In this document: piece after piece, positions 16,791 through 25,446 of the stretch
How positions within the stretch are numbered: position 1 is the first letter of the stretch
Layout: each line of letters starts with the position of its first letter
Assembly: GCA_963750935.1 (NCBI GenBank)
Contig: CAVVSR010000008.1
Span: forward strand, 62,001-126,000
DNA: 64,000 nucleotides
Direction: 5' to 3'
Origin: JACCXG01 sp963750935
GTDB taxonomy: Bacteria; Acidobacteriota; Vicinamibacteria; Vicinamibacterales; 2-12-FULL-66-21
Translations under genes and position numbers: made by a program
Notes under the pieces: generated by a model
Seen by the model: only the letters and a program-made list of their open reading frames with translations
Databases searched by the model: none
Told to the model about the DNA's origin: nothing

Positions 16791-18452
16791 TCACGCCACC
16801 ATCGCCAGGTTCTCGCGCCGCCGTTCGAACAGGGCGGCGGCCGCATTGAGCAGCACGATCCCCGCAGTCGCCGCGATCGCCAGCCACACCAGCAGGAATA
16901 CTGGCGCCAGCGCCGGCCGCTCCAGCCATGTGTTCGCGATGGTGACGAGCAGCAGACTGGGTGCGCCGGCCGCGATGAAGCGAGCGTGCCGAGGAACCCG
17001 GCGGTGCCGTGCGCGTTGCTCCGGCCGATGCTGTTCATGTCCACCGCCCGCGGGAAGATTGCCGAGAGCGCCGCCGCCGCTGGAGCCACGAGCAGGTAGG
17101 TCGCCGTCAGCCCGAGCGGCACGCACAGCCACCGCGCCGGGTCGCCTGCGGGGAACAGGATCAGCGCGCCGATGACGCACAGTCCCGCCGGCACCGCGGC
17201 GATGAGCGCATTGCCGATGGCTTTCCCCCGCAGGAGCGCCCGCGAGTCGATCGGCCCGAGCAGGGTCAGCGTGAGCCCCGCGCGATCGATCGCGAACTGG
17301 TTCATCGCGATCGGCGCGATCGACATCAGCGCGACGAACGACGCGAACGACGCCAGCCCGATACCGGTGTCGAAGGTGATGAATCCGAGACGCGCCCCCG
17401 ACTCGCTGCGGAACATCAGCAGCGCGACGACGCCAAACAGCGCGATCGGCGACAGCATCGTCGATCGGCCGCGCGGCGTGCGCAGCCCGAGCTTGAACTG
17501 GGCGAGTGCCACCGCGGACGTGCCCGACGAGACGAGCGGCAGCCGCTGCCCCCACCGCGTTCGCGAGCTCGACGATCCGCTGACGACCGGCGCGGTGAGC
17601 ACGCGGTTGAACACCGCGAACGCCATGCCGTGAAGGGCGAGCGCGGCCGTGGCGAGGATCGCCAGCGCTCTGGCGTCGACCTCGGAGCGGACGGCGCGGC
17701 GCACCGCCACGGCGTAGGCCTCGGACGGGAGCACCGCCCTGACCGTGCGCTCGACCGACGACCAGGCTGCCGATGGCTCGCGACGGTGCGGATCGCCGTC
17801 GCCGCGGCGATCGGCATCGAGCGCCGCCGGCAGGATGCCGATCATCGGCAGGATGACGATGAAGAGGAGCGTGATGATCTCGCCGCGGCGGCGGTCGCGC
17901 ACCGCCAGCTGCACCAGCGAGGTCACCGCGAGGGTCAGGCCGGCGAGCAGGACGATCAGCAGGATCCCCGCCAGCGCGGCGATCGCGGCGGCGCCGGGTG
18001 CGCCGCCCGCGGCGAGTCCGATCGGCAGCGACACGAGCACGGCGGCGACGAGCAGGACCCAGGGATCGGCCAGCGCCGACATGCCCTGGGCGAGATAGAG
18101 GACGCCGCGCGAAATCGGGAGCAGGAGCAGCCGGACCGCATTCGTGCGATCGCCGGCCGGCAGCACGATCGGACCGACGATCGCGAAGAGGCAGCCGGCG
18201 AACAGCACGAAGCGCAGGGCGTCGAACGTCAGGACGCGGGGTTCTCCCTGCGCGAGCAGCCAGCCGGCGTAGCCGCTGACCGCCGCGAGGCTGAGGGCCG
18301 ACGGCACCATCAGCACGAGGACGATGGTCGGCGTGAGCTGCTCCATGGCGAGGGAGAAGCGCTCGAGCTCGGTCGCGGCCGCCATGGCGCTCCAGCGAGT
18401 TGAGCAGGACGCGCCAGCGCAGCCAGGCGAACGCCCGCAGGATGCGCAGCAT
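16791..18452 (-). CDS. ABC-2 type multi-span exporter permease (two frameshifts)
   Basis: Large hydrophobic permease with about 12 membrane segments. It reads MLRILRAFAWLRWRVLLNSLE from ATG 18452, shifts one base near 18383-18390 (extra C) into the main frame MAAATELERFSLAME onward, and returns near 16978-16982 (one base missing) to end AAALFERRRENLAMVA. Correcting both gives 553 aa. The ATG overlaps the ATPase stop as ATGA. Substrate unknown. The second break is the only apparent one-base deletion in the window. Confidence 0.8.
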   Translation of the reverse strand: MLRILRAFAWLRWRVLLNSLERHGGRDRARALLPRHGAAHADHRPRADGAVGPQPRGGQRLRRLAARAGRTPRPDVRRPALRAVRRLPLRDRRSDRAAGRRSHECGPAAPAPDFARRPLSRPGHVGAGRSLGPARRRRARVAADRTRRGRRTRRRRDRRAGGDPADRPARRPDPRGDLAGAAGGARPPPRRDHHAPLHRHPADDRHPAGGARCRSPRRRRSAPSRAIGSLVVGRAHGQGGAPVRGLRRGGAPRRPLRGRRQSAGDPRHGRARPSRHGVRGVQPRAHRAGRQRIVELANAVGAAAAARLVGHVRGGTRPVQARAAHAARPIDDAVADRAVWRRRAADVPQRVGGASRIHHLRHRYRAGVVRVVRRADVDRADRDEPVRDRSRGAHADPARADRLAGAPAGESHRQCAHRRGAGGTVRHRRADPVPRRRPGAVAVRAARADGDLPARGSSGGGALGNLPAGGGHEQHRPEQRARHRRVPRHARFIAAGAPSLLLVTIANTWLERPALAPVFLLVWLAIAATAGIVLLNAAAALFERRRENLAMVA

Positions 18453-19213
18453 CAGATCCAGTCCAGCGTGGCGTGCGGCCGCACGTCGCCGCCGACCAGG
18501 CCGATGAACAGCTCCTCGAGCGTCTGCTGTCCGGCGCTGGCGGCGCGCAGATCGGCGATCGACCCCTGCGCGACCAGCGTGCCCTTGACGATGACGCCGA
18601 TGTGCGTCGAGAGCCGCTCGACGATCTCGAGAATGTGCGAGGTCAGGAAGATCGTGCCGCCGCGCGCGACGAACGACAGCAGCAGATCCTTGATCTGCCG
18701 CGAGGCGACCGCGTCGATGCCCTCGAACGGCTCGTCGAGGAACAGCAGGCGCGGCGCCGGCAGCAGCGCCGCCGCCAGCGACAGCTTCTTGCGCATCCCG
18801 TGCGAGAAGTCGGTGACCAGGGTGTTGGCCGCCGAGGTCAGGTCCATCAGCGTCAGCAGATCGGAGGAGCGGGCCTTGGCGGTGGCCGTGTCGATGCCGT
18901 GAATCTGGGCCACGAAGGCCAGCGTCTCTTCGGCGGTGAGGCGGTCGAACAGGGCGAGATCCTCGGGTACGACGCCGATGCGCCGCTTGACAGCGACCGC
19001 GTCGGTCTGCGGATCCAGCCCGAGGATGCGCATCCGCCCCGCGGTCGGCGACAGCAAGCCGGTCAGGCACTTGATGGTCGTCGACTTGCCCGCGCCGTTC
19101 GGACCCAGGAAGCCGTAGAAGCTGCCGGTCGGGACCTTCAAATCGACGCCGGCCACGGCGCGGAAGCTGCCGAAGTCCCGGGTCAGCCCCTCTGTCTCCA
19201 CCGCCAGTTCCAT
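18452..19213 (-). CDS. ABC transporter ATP-binding protein (ABC-2 exporter type)
   Basis: A 253-aa ATPase with Walker A GFLGPNGAGKST (~residues 35-46), Q-loop in GVVPEDLALFDRL, signature FSHGMRKKLSLAAAL (a drug/Na+ exporter-like variant of LSGGQ) and Walker B LLFLDEPFEGID. It is coupled to the permease downstream. A DJ-1/PfpI gene lies 4 bp upstream in the same direction, so the three may be one operon. Substrate not predictable. Confidence 0.93.
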   Translation of the reverse strand: MELAVETEGLTRDFGSFRAVAGVDLKVPTGSFYGFLGPNGAGKSTTIKCLTGLLSPTAGRMRILGLDPQTDAVAVKRRIGVVPEDLALFDRLTAEETLAFVAQIHGIDTATAKARSSDLLTLMDLTSAANTLVTDFSHGMRKKLSLAAALLPAPRLLFLDEPFEGIDAVASRQIKDLLLSFVARGGTIFLTSHILEIVERLSTHIGVIVKGTLVAQGSIADLRAASAGQQTLEELFIGLVGGDVRPHATLDWI

Positions 19214-19217
19214 CGCC

Positions 19218-19739
19218 TCAGTCCTCCAGCGCCTTCAGCAGCGCCGCCGTAAACTGCGGCACGTCGTCGGGCTTCCGCGACGTGATCAGGAAGCCGTCCT
19301 GCACGACCGGCCGGTCGACGTAGAGCCCGCCGGCGTTCCTGACGTCGACGGCGATGGATGGCCAGCAGGTGAGCGTCCGGCCGCGAACGACGTCGGCGGA
19401 GATCAGCAGCTGCGGCCCATGGCAGATCGCCGCGACCGGCTTGCCTGCCTGTGCGGCGTCGCGCACCAGGTCGACCATCGCGTGGCGCATGCGCATCTTG
19501 TCGGGTGCGTAGCCTCCGGGAACGATCACCGCGTCGAGATCGGCGACGCGCACCTTGCCGGCCGCCGTGTCCGAGGTAATCGATTGCCCGCGCTTGCCCA
19601 CGTACTCGCGATCGGCGAAAGGCGCCACCAGGCTGACCACGACGCCGGCATCGCGCAGCAACTGAAGCGGACCGAACAGCTCCGAATCCTCGAAGCCGTT
19701 CTCGACGAGCAAGGCGACGCGCTTTCCTGTGACCGGCAT
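19218..19739 (-). CDS. DJ-1/PfpI family protein (PfpI-type amidotransferase fold)
   Basis: A 173-aa protein with the nucleophile elbow AICHGPQLL (Cys ~107) and an upstream acidic residue in the ENGFEDSE loop, as in PfpI/YhbO proteins. Family members are proposed glyoxalases, deglycases or chaperones under carbonyl stress. ATG 19739 (MPVTGKRVALL) fits the family; the open frame extends upstream without similarity. It is four bases from the ABC ATPase start. Confidence 0.9.
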   Translation of the reverse strand: MPVTGKRVALLVENGFEDSELFGPLQLLRDAGVVVSLVAPFADREYVGKRGQSITSDTAAGKVRVADLDAVIVPGGYAPDKMRMRHAMVDLVRDAAQAGKPVAAICHGPQLLISADVVRGRTLTCWPSIAVDVRNAGGLYVDRPVVQDGFLITSRKPDDVPQFTAALLKALED

Positions 19740-19798
19740 CAGGGGATTGTAGCCCGTGCCCTGTTGTACGATCGCCGGCGGGACACACCGTGGCATCC

Positions 19799-21955
19799 AT
19801 GAATCGTCTCGCGCGCGAGCACAGCCCCTACCTGCTTCAGCATGCCGGCAACCCCGTGGACTGGTATCCATGGGGCGACGAGGCCTTCGAGCGAGCCCGC
19901 CGCGAAGACAAGCCGGTCTTCCTGTCGATCGGCTACTCGACGTGCCACTGGTGCCACGTCATGGAGCACGAGTCGTTCGTCAGTCCGGAAATCGCCGGCC
20001 TGCTCAACCACGACTTCGTGTCGATCAAGGTCGATCGCGAGGAGCGCCCGGACGTGGATCGTGTCTATATGGCCTTCGTCCAGGCGACCACCGGTTCCGG
20101 CGGGTGGCCGATGACGGTCTTCCTCACGCCGGATCTCAAGCCGTTCTATGGCGGCACCTACTTCCCGCCCACGTCGCGCTGGGGCCGGCCCGGGTTCCCA
20201 GACCTGCTGCGTGAGCTGGCGCGCGTGTGGAAAGACGATCGAAGCCGGGTCAACGAGGCTGCCGCCGAGCTGTTCAACCGGCTGCGGCTGGTCACCAACA
20301 GCGGCGCCGGGTCGCGGGCCGAGTCGCGCGTGGCGGACCCCGACGCGCTCGACCAGGGCGTCGAGCAGTTCCAGATGGCGTTCGATCGGCGTCAGGGAGG
20401 ATTCGGCGAGGCGCCGAAGTTTCCGCGTCCATCGGAGCTGCTGTTCCTGCTGCGCGAGCATGCGCGGCGGTCGTCCGGGGGCCGCGGCGCGCAGGCGCCG
20501 CTGCTGATGGTGACGGAAACGCTCCGCGCCATGGCGCTCGGAGGCATGCGCGATCACGTCGGCGGCGGGTTCCATCGGTATTCCGTGGACGGGGAATGGC
20601 GCGTCCCGCACTTCGAGAAGATGCTGTACGACCAGGGCCAACTCGTGCTCGCGTACCTCGAGGCGGGGCAGGCGAGCGGCGACCGCTTCTTCTCGGATGT
20701 CGCCGAGGACACGCTGGCGTACGTGCTGCGCGACATGACCGACCCGGCCGGCGGGTTCTACTCGGCGGAAGATGCGGACAGCGTCCCGCCCGATCAGGCC
20801 GGCGACGCGTCCGCGCACAAGATGGAGGGGGCGTTCTACATCTGGAGCGACGCCGAGATTGCGGAGGTGCTCGGCGAGGACGCGGCGCTGGCGCGGCGGC
20901 GATTCGGCATCGAAGCCGGCGGCAACGCGCCGAACGATCCACACGGCGAATTCACCGGGAAGAACCTGCTCTATGTGTCCGAGAGCGTCGAGGACATCGC
21001 CGCCCGGACCCGGCTGGCGGCAGCGGAGGTATCGACCACGCTGCAGCGCGTTCGCCAGCGGCTCGCGGATGCGCGCGCGCGCCGGCCCCGGCCGCATCTG
21101 GACGACAAGGTCCTGACCGCGTGGAACGGGTTGATGATTGCCGCGTTCGCCAGAGCGGCGCGGGTCCTGCCGGACAGTCCCGACCGCGAACGGTATCTCG
21201 CTGCGGCGGAAAAGTCCGCGGCTTTCATCCAGTCCACGCTGTGGCGTGACGACTCCCGTGCGCTGCTGCGACGGTACCGGGCAGGGGAGGCCGGCATCGA
21301 CGCTTACGCCGAGGACTACGCGTTCCTGATTTTCGGACTCCTCGAATTGTTCCAGGCGACCGGGAATGTGCGCTGGTTCGACTGGGCGCGCACGCTGCAG
21401 ACCGAACAGGACGCCCGCTTCTGGGATGCGTCCGAGGGCGGCTGGTTCAGCACGACCGGCCACGACCCGTCGGTGCTGCTGCGGCTGAAGGAGGACCAGG
21501 ACGGCGCCGAACCGTCCGCCAGCTCGATCTCGGTGCTGAACGCGCTGACACTGGCTCACCTGACGCCGGACGAGACGCTGCTGGCTCGCGCGGAACGCAC
21601 GCTCAGCCGCTTCGGGCCCCGAATCGGCGCGGCCGCCCGTGCCGTGCCGATGATGATGGCGGCCCTGTCCGCCTGGCACCGCGGGCTCGGCCAGATCGTG
21701 CGCGTCGGGGCCGCCGACGCGCCTGCGGCCGGCGCACTCAATCGCGAAGTGGCGGCGCACTACCTGCCATTCCACATCGTTATTCCTGCCGAGCCTGGGG
21801 ACTCGCAGCGCCAGCTCGCGGAACGCCTGCCGTTCATCGCCGGCATGAGCGCCGGGAACGGCGGCGCCGCGGCGTACGTTTGCCGCGATTTCACGTGCCA
21901 GCAGCCGGCCACGACGGCGGCGGAGCTGCACTCGGCGCTGGCCGTCGACCGGTGA
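19799..21955 (+). CDS. DUF255 thioredoxin-fold / N-acylglucosamine epimerase-like protein (YyaL family)
   Basis: About 718 aa. The N-terminal thioredoxin-like domain (residues ~1-160) holds the family hallmark STCHWCHVMEHESF. The remainder is an (alpha/alpha)6-barrel as in the YyaL/SPATA20 family, with VGGGFHRYSVDGEWRVPHFEKMLYDQ and ending in a CxxC-like VCRDFTCQ. The family is widespread, but its biochemical function is unknown. I chose ATG 19799 over the GTG at 19790. A pair of hairpins follows the stop. Confidence 0.93.
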   Translation: MNRLAREHSPYLLQHAGNPVDWYPWGDEAFERARREDKPVFLSIGYSTCHWCHVMEHESFVSPEIAGLLNHDFVSIKVDREERPDVDRVYMAFVQATTGSGGWPMTVFLTPDLKPFYGGTYFPPTSRWGRPGFPDLLRELARVWKDDRSRVNEAAAELFNRLRLVTNSGAGSRAESRVADPDALDQGVEQFQMAFDRRQGGFGEAPKFPRPSELLFLLREHARRSSGGRGAQAPLLMVTETLRAMALGGMRDHVGGGFHRYSVDGEWRVPHFEKMLYDQGQLVLAYLEAGQASGDRFFSDVAEDTLAYVLRDMTDPAGGFYSAEDADSVPPDQAGDASAHKMEGAFYIWSDAEIAEVLGEDAALARRRFGIEAGGNAPNDPHGEFTGKNLLYVSESVEDIAARTRLAAAEVSTTLQRVRQRLADARARRPRPHLDDKVLTAWNGLMIAAFARAARVLPDSPDRERYLAAAEKSAAFIQSTLWRDDSRALLRRYRAGEAGIDAYAEDYAFLIFGLLELFQATGNVRWFDWARTLQTEQDARFWDASEGGWFSTTGHDPSVLLRLKEDQDGAEPSASSISVLNALTLAHLTPDETLLARAERTLSRFGPRIGAAARAVPMMMAALSAWHRGLGQIVRVGAADAPAAGALNREVAAHYLPFHIVIPAEPGDSQRQLAERLPFIAGMSAGNGGAAAYVCRDFTCQQPATTAAELHSALAVDR

Positions 21956-22009
21956 GGCGGCCTCCTGGCCGCCGGCGTCCAGCCGATCTCCGATACGCGG
22001 AGACCGGCT
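21956..22009 (+). terminator. Double hairpin after the DUF255 gene
   Basis: The first stem GGCGGCC/GGCCGCC (21956-21962 with 21967-21973, TCCT loop) starts at the base after the stop. A second 12-bp stem with one mismatch pairs 21981-21992 with 21998-22009. An AT-rich stretch follows. It separates the gene from 22029. Confidence 0.6.
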
Positions 22010-22028
22010 ATTCATGTAAGGATCGGGG

Positions 22029-22391
22029 ATGGTCTTCGACGTAGAGATCGTGCTGCGCGAGCGTGATTACGCCGTGACGGAACGCGTGATGGTCCCGACG
22101 GCGTCCGACGACGCGTCGCGCACGTGGACGGATGCCGAGGTGGAGCAGATCTTGAAAGGGATCCTGCTGGCGATCGACCGCGCCCGGAACCCGCATGCCG
22201 AAACCCGTTACGTCGCGCTGCGCGGATTCAGCTGGATCGTGGAGCCGGCCGACGGCGGGGTCGTGATCGCGATCGAGATTCAGAGCGGCGCGGCGGTCGC
22301 CGGGCCCTTCGCCATCGAGCAGCCGCTGCTGGATGGCATGATCGCGCGGGTGCTGGCTGCCGCCAGGCCGGTCAAGCCGGTCGTGCACTGA
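22029..22391 (+). CDS. Hypothetical protein
   Basis: A 120-aa protein (MVFDVEIVLRERDYAVTERVMVP...) without a signal sequence, Cys or recognisable motif. It alternates beta-like and helical segments. A GGATCGGGG ribosome site lies before the ATG. It stands alone between two terminator-like hairpins, so it is probably its own transcription unit. Not recognised. Confidence 0.7.
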   Translation: MVFDVEIVLRERDYAVTERVMVPTASDDASRTWTDAEVEQILKGILLAIDRARNPHAETRYVALRGFSWIVEPADGGVVIAIEIQSGAAVAGPFAIEQPLLDGMIARVLAAARPVKPVVH

Positions 22392-22401
22392 TTGCAGAGT
22401 T

Positions 22402-22419
22402 TTCCGTCGCCTGACGGAA
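22402..22419 (+). terminator. Short hairpin after the hypothetical gene
   Basis: TTCCGTC (22402-22408) pairs with GACGGAA (22413-22419) around a GCCT loop, 11 bp after the stop. Stem of 7 bp with no clear T-run: a weak terminator candidate. Confidence 0.4.
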
Positions 22420-22548
22420 TCGGATCCGCCCCGGATCGCAATTCGGTGATTACTCCAGAAAATTCCTCGTAAAAACACTCAGCAAACTCCGGCACCGTGT
22501 TTGCCTTCGAGGATGCCGGGAGACGTAACTTCCCTCTCCCGCGCACCT

Positions 22549-23220
22549 ATGAAACTACCGTTTCGGATCCTCGTGCTCGACGACGACGAGCATGCCCTGT
22601 CGGGGCTCGTAGAGCTGCTGCGCGACGCGGACTACCACGTCACGAGCGCGGCGACCTACGATGCCGCGAAGAGCCTGCTCACGGTCAGCTCGTTCGACCT
22701 GCTGGTCACCGACGTGCGCCTCCGCGGCTTCAATGGCCTTAACCTGGTCAAGAACTGCCGGAGTGATTTTCCGGAGATGGCGGTCATCATCATCAGCGGC
22801 TACGACGAGCCGCTGATGGAGCTCGAAGCGAGCCGCTACCAGGCGCTCTTCGTCGGCAAGCCGATCCGCCCGTTCGAGTTCCTCGGCACAGTCTCCTCGT
22901 CACTCGCCGGGGTGCGGCGCCAGCGCCGCTGGCCGCGCAAGCGCGTGCTCGGCGGTTTCCGTGTCACCGCGGCCGGCAAACCCGCGGCGGTGGTCGACGT
23001 CTCATACGGCGGTCTGCGCCTGGAAGTGCCGAACGATCAGCAGCTGCCGGCGACGTTTGCGGTGGAACTGTCCGGGATTGGCCTGCAGATCGAGGTTGAA
23101 CCGGTCTGGTCGTGCCCGTCCGACCACGACAACTACACCCTCTGCGGCGCCGCCATCGCCTCCGACGAGTCGACGGCCGCCGACACCTGGCGCGCCATCG
23201 TCGATCGGCTGTCCGCCTGA
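22549..23220 (+). CDS. Response regulator: receiver fused to PilZ domain
   Basis: About 223 aa. Receiver domain with acidic cluster LDDDE, phospho-acceptor in LLVTDVRL and the conserved Lys in VGKPI. Residues ~125-223 form a PilZ domain with both c-di-GMP contacts: the Arg-rich RRWPRKR and DVSYGG. It therefore may combine phosphorylation input with c-di-GMP binding. No kinase is adjacent. ATG 22549 (MKLPFRILVLDDDE) is chosen because the receiver begins there; the frame is open from 22501. Confidence 0.88.
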   Translation: MKLPFRILVLDDDEHALSGLVELLRDADYHVTSAATYDAAKSLLTVSSFDLLVTDVRLRGFNGLNLVKNCRSDFPEMAVIIISGYDEPLMELEASRYQALFVGKPIRPFEFLGTVSSSLAGVRRQRRWPRKRVLGGFRVTAAGKPAAVVDVSYGGLRLEVPNDQQLPATFAVELSGIGLQIEVEPVWSCPSDHDNYTLCGAAIASDESTAADTWRAIVDRLSA

Positions 23221-23239
23221 TCGTCGCGCGCCGCCCGGT

Positions 23240-23800
23240 TCAGAACCCGAACCCGACCCGAATCCCGACCCAGTTGGCCCACGCCGGATCGCTGCCGTGG
23301 CCGGCGCGAATCACGTAGAAGCGGCCTTCAGGCCCGATCTCCAGCCGCTCGCCGACCTTGATGGCCAGGCCGACGCCGAAATGGAAGGCGGGGTCGGTCG
23401 ACTTGCGGACGAACTCGAGGTCGTCGAAGCGTGACGATCCCGAATGGCGCACGAGCGAGAGTCCCTCGAGCACGTACGGCTGCGCGCGGCCGTGGCCGAA
23501 CCGGTGCACGAGCGACAGGCTGAGCGCCGTACTGTGCCCCTCGGCCTGAAAGAAGCCGGTATCGCGATCGTGGCTCAGCGCGTCGAGCGCGCCTTCGACC
23601 GCGGTGTTGCCGAACAGCCGCCACGACACCCGCCCGCCGCCCGACGGCCCCCGTCCCAATCCACCTTCGTCATCCCAGGTCTTGCCGACGCCGACCATGC
23701 CGCTGGCCGAGCCGCGCGGTTCGTCGTGCTGGGCGTAGGCGGGGGGCGCGGCCACCAGGAGCGCCGCCGCGAATAGCAGCAATGCACGCATCGAATTCAC
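23240..23800 (-). CDS. Predicted outer-membrane beta-barrel protein
   Basis: A 186-aa protein with a signal peptide (cleavage after AYA, ~residue 23) and alternating amphipathic strands typical of OmpA/OmpW-like 8-stranded barrels. It ends in aromatic GFGF, the usual C-terminal signal for outer-membrane insertion. The 180-bp upstream region contains the longest heptamer array of the window (23861-23977). Function unknown. Confidence 0.8.
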   Translation of the reverse strand: MNSMRALLLFAAALLVAAPPAYAQHDEPRGSASGMVGVGKTWDDEGGLGRGPSGGGRVSWRLFGNTAVEGALDALSHDRDTGFFQAEGHSTALSLSLVHRFGHGRAQPYVLEGLSLVRHSGSSRFDDLEFVRKSTDPAFHFGVGLAIKVGERLEIGPEGRFYVIRAGHGSDPAWANWVGIRVGFGF

Positions 23801-23860
23801 AAAGCCTCCACCGGGGAAGGCGAAAAAGCGCCGCGCCGTGGCTCATGAGGCGCTGAGAAC

Positions 23861-23977
23861 GGGACGCGGGACGCGGGACTCGGGACGGGACTCGGGACTC
23901 GAAACGGGATCGGTGATCAGTGATCGGGGATCAGTACTGCAGACTGGAAGGTTAGAAGCTGGCAACTGGCACCTGGC
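23861..23977. repeat. Composite 7-bp tandem repeat array (117 bp)
   Basis: Sixteen 7-bp words plus one 5-bp word (23882-23886) in one phase. Three word families follow one another: GGGACGC/GGGACTC (23861-23900), GATCRGK (23908-23935) and RMCTGGC (23957-23977), with degenerate words between. It ends 3 bp before the pdxH stop codon and lies in the leader of the beta-barrel gene. Confidence 0.85.
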
Positions 23978-23980
23978 TAG

Positions 23981-24559
23981 CTACGGATAGAGCCGCTCGA
24001 TCCTCCACGCATCGCCTTCGCGGACGTAGAGCAGCCGGTCGTGGAGGCGATCGGGGCGGCCGAACCAGAACTCGATCCGGGCCGGGACCAGGCGGAAGCC
24101 GCCCCAGAACGGCGGGCGCGGGACCGTTTGCCCTTCGAACTGGCGCTCGGTTTCGCGGTAACGCTCCTCGAGCGACTCGCGCGAGGGGAGGACCGCGCTC
24201 TGGTCGGAGACCCAGGCGCCGAGCTGGCTGCCGCGCGGACGGCTGGCGAAGTAGGCGTCGGACTCGTCGTCCGGCAGCCGCTCGACCCGGCCTTCGATGC
24301 GGATCTGTTCCTCGAGCGTATGCCAGTGAATGCACAGCGCGGCGTGCGGATTTTCGGCGAGCTCGCGCGCCTTGCGGCTGTTGTAGTTGGTGTGGAACAC
24401 GAAGCCGCGCTCGTCGGCGCCGCGCAGCAGCACCATCCTGACCGAGGGGACGCCGTTGGCATCCGCGGTGGCCAGCGCCACCGGCGCGGTATCGACCTGC
24501 CGGTGGGCCGCGCGCTCGATCGCGCTCAGGAACTCGGTGATCGGGTTGGCGCTCGACAC
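23981..24559 (-). CDS. pdxH: Pyridoxamine 5'-phosphate oxidase
   Basis: FMN-dependent enzyme that oxidises pyridoxamine or pyridoxine 5'-phosphate to PLP. 192 aa from a GTG at 24559, four bases after the marR stop. Family motifs: PSVRMVLLRGADERGFVFHTNYNSRKA (FMN site), the central IEGRVERL block and the C-terminal RLVPARIEFWFGRPDRLHDR. The WxxxRLYP ending is complete. Co-directional with the MarR gene upstream. Confidence 0.95.
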   Translation of the reverse strand: MSSANPITEFLSAIERAAHRQVDTAPVALATADANGVPSVRMVLLRGADERGFVFHTNYNSRKARELAENPHAALCIHWHTLEEQIRIEGRVERLPDDESDAYFASRPRGSQLGAWVSDQSAVLPSRESLEERYRETERQFEGQTVPRPPFWGGFRLVPARIEFWFGRPDRLHDRLLYVREGDAWRIERLYP

Positions 24560-24563
24560 GGCC

Positions 24564-24974
24564 TCAGTCCTCCAGCGCTTCGAAGCGTTCCAGCACGCGC
24601 AGGAACGCGCGGACGTCGGCCGGGGTCGACGCCTGCAGCGCCCGCGACTCAAAGGCACGCAGGTGGTCGGTGACTCGCCGAGCCGCGGTGCGTCCGGTCC
24701 GCGTCAGGCTGACGATGAACGTCCGCCGATCGCGGGCGTCCGAGGTGCGGACGATCAGGTGGCGGCTCTCGAGACGGTCGAGAATGCTGGTGAGCGTCGA
24801 GCGCTTGTGCCCGAAGGCGCGATGCACCTCGCCGATCGTCGCCTGCTCGGTGGACGCCAGGTGCGCGAGGACATGCGCCTCGGCCTGGTTGACACGCGGT
24901 TCCTCGAGCTCGTCGATGTAGAGCCCGATCCGGTGCGTGGCGCGATGAATGCGGGGAATCAGTCGCAGCGACAT
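24564..24974 (-). CDS. MarR-family transcriptional regulator
   Basis: A 136-aa winged-helix regulator with the recognition region TIGEVHRAFGHKRSTLTSILDRLESRHLI and wing DARDRRTFIVSLT, then the C-terminal dimerisation helix. It is immediately upstream of pdxH (4-bp gap), so it may control pdxH or itself; the ligand is unknown. Confidence 0.9.
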   Translation of the reverse strand: MSLRLIPRIHRATHRIGLYIDELEEPRVNQAEAHVLAHLASTEQATIGEVHRAFGHKRSTLTSILDRLESRHLIVRTSDARDRRTFIVSLTRTGRTAARRVTDHLRAFESRALQASTPADVRAFLRVLERFEALED

Positions 24975-25038
24975 GTGTTCGTGACCGCGATTATAGCGTC
25001 AGCGTGACGGCCCGACCGACTCGGTCGCGCATCCCGTT

Positions 25039-25362
25039 TCATCGCTGCGGCGCCGCGACCGATCGCCGATCGAGCAGGTGCGGATGCCGCGCCACCAGGC
25101 TCTCGAACGTCTCGGCGGCGGCCTCACGCTGCGCCGCCGCAATCGCGTCCAGCCACGCCAGGGTCAGCGGACCGTCGAACTTGTCCGGCTTGCCGGCGCG
25201 GGTCGCGAACGCCCGCAGGCCGTCCAGCAGGCGCTGCCCGGCCTCCTGGCGCCCGTGCTGCCGCAGAAAGAGCCAGGCCAGGCGGACGTGTTCACGATGG
25301 CCGAAGCCGCCTGGCGGGAGCGTCCCGGCCTCGAACCCCTCCATCAGGGCGATGTCTGTCAT
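25039..25362 (-). CDS. Conserved hypothetical protein
   Basis: A 107-aa all-helical cytosolic protein with the segment GFGHREHVRLAWLFL near residue 20 and a His/Arg-rich C-terminus. It resembles small uncharacterised proteins that begin with a 'FxHxxHVRLAW' motif. Not coupled to neighbours. No function can be assigned. Confidence 0.7.
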   Translation of the reverse strand: MTDIALMEGFEAGTLPPGGFGHREHVRLAWLFLRQHGRQEAGQRLLDGLRAFATRAGKPDKFDGPLTLAWLDAIAAAQREAAAETFESLVARHPHLLDRRSVAAPQR

Positions 25363-25404
25363 GCGTCATAGGATACTACGAAAACGGAATTAATGCTCTC
25401 GCGC

Positions 25405-25439
25405 AAGTCAGAAGTCAGAGGGCAAAAGTCGAAAGGGGT
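25405..25439. repeat. Degenerate 7-bp tandem repeat array
   Basis: Five 7-bp words in phase (AAGTCAG twice, AGGGCAA, AAGTCGA, AAGGGGT), ending 7 bp before the stop codon of the minus-strand phosphodiesterase gene at 25447. Confidence 0.6.
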
Positions 25440-25446
25440 CCGACGG

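Noticed and set aside
17009..18403. Plus-strand frame opposite the ABC-2 permease
   Set aside because: Extremely Arg/Asp/Gln/His-rich, no domain; it stays open only because of GC content.
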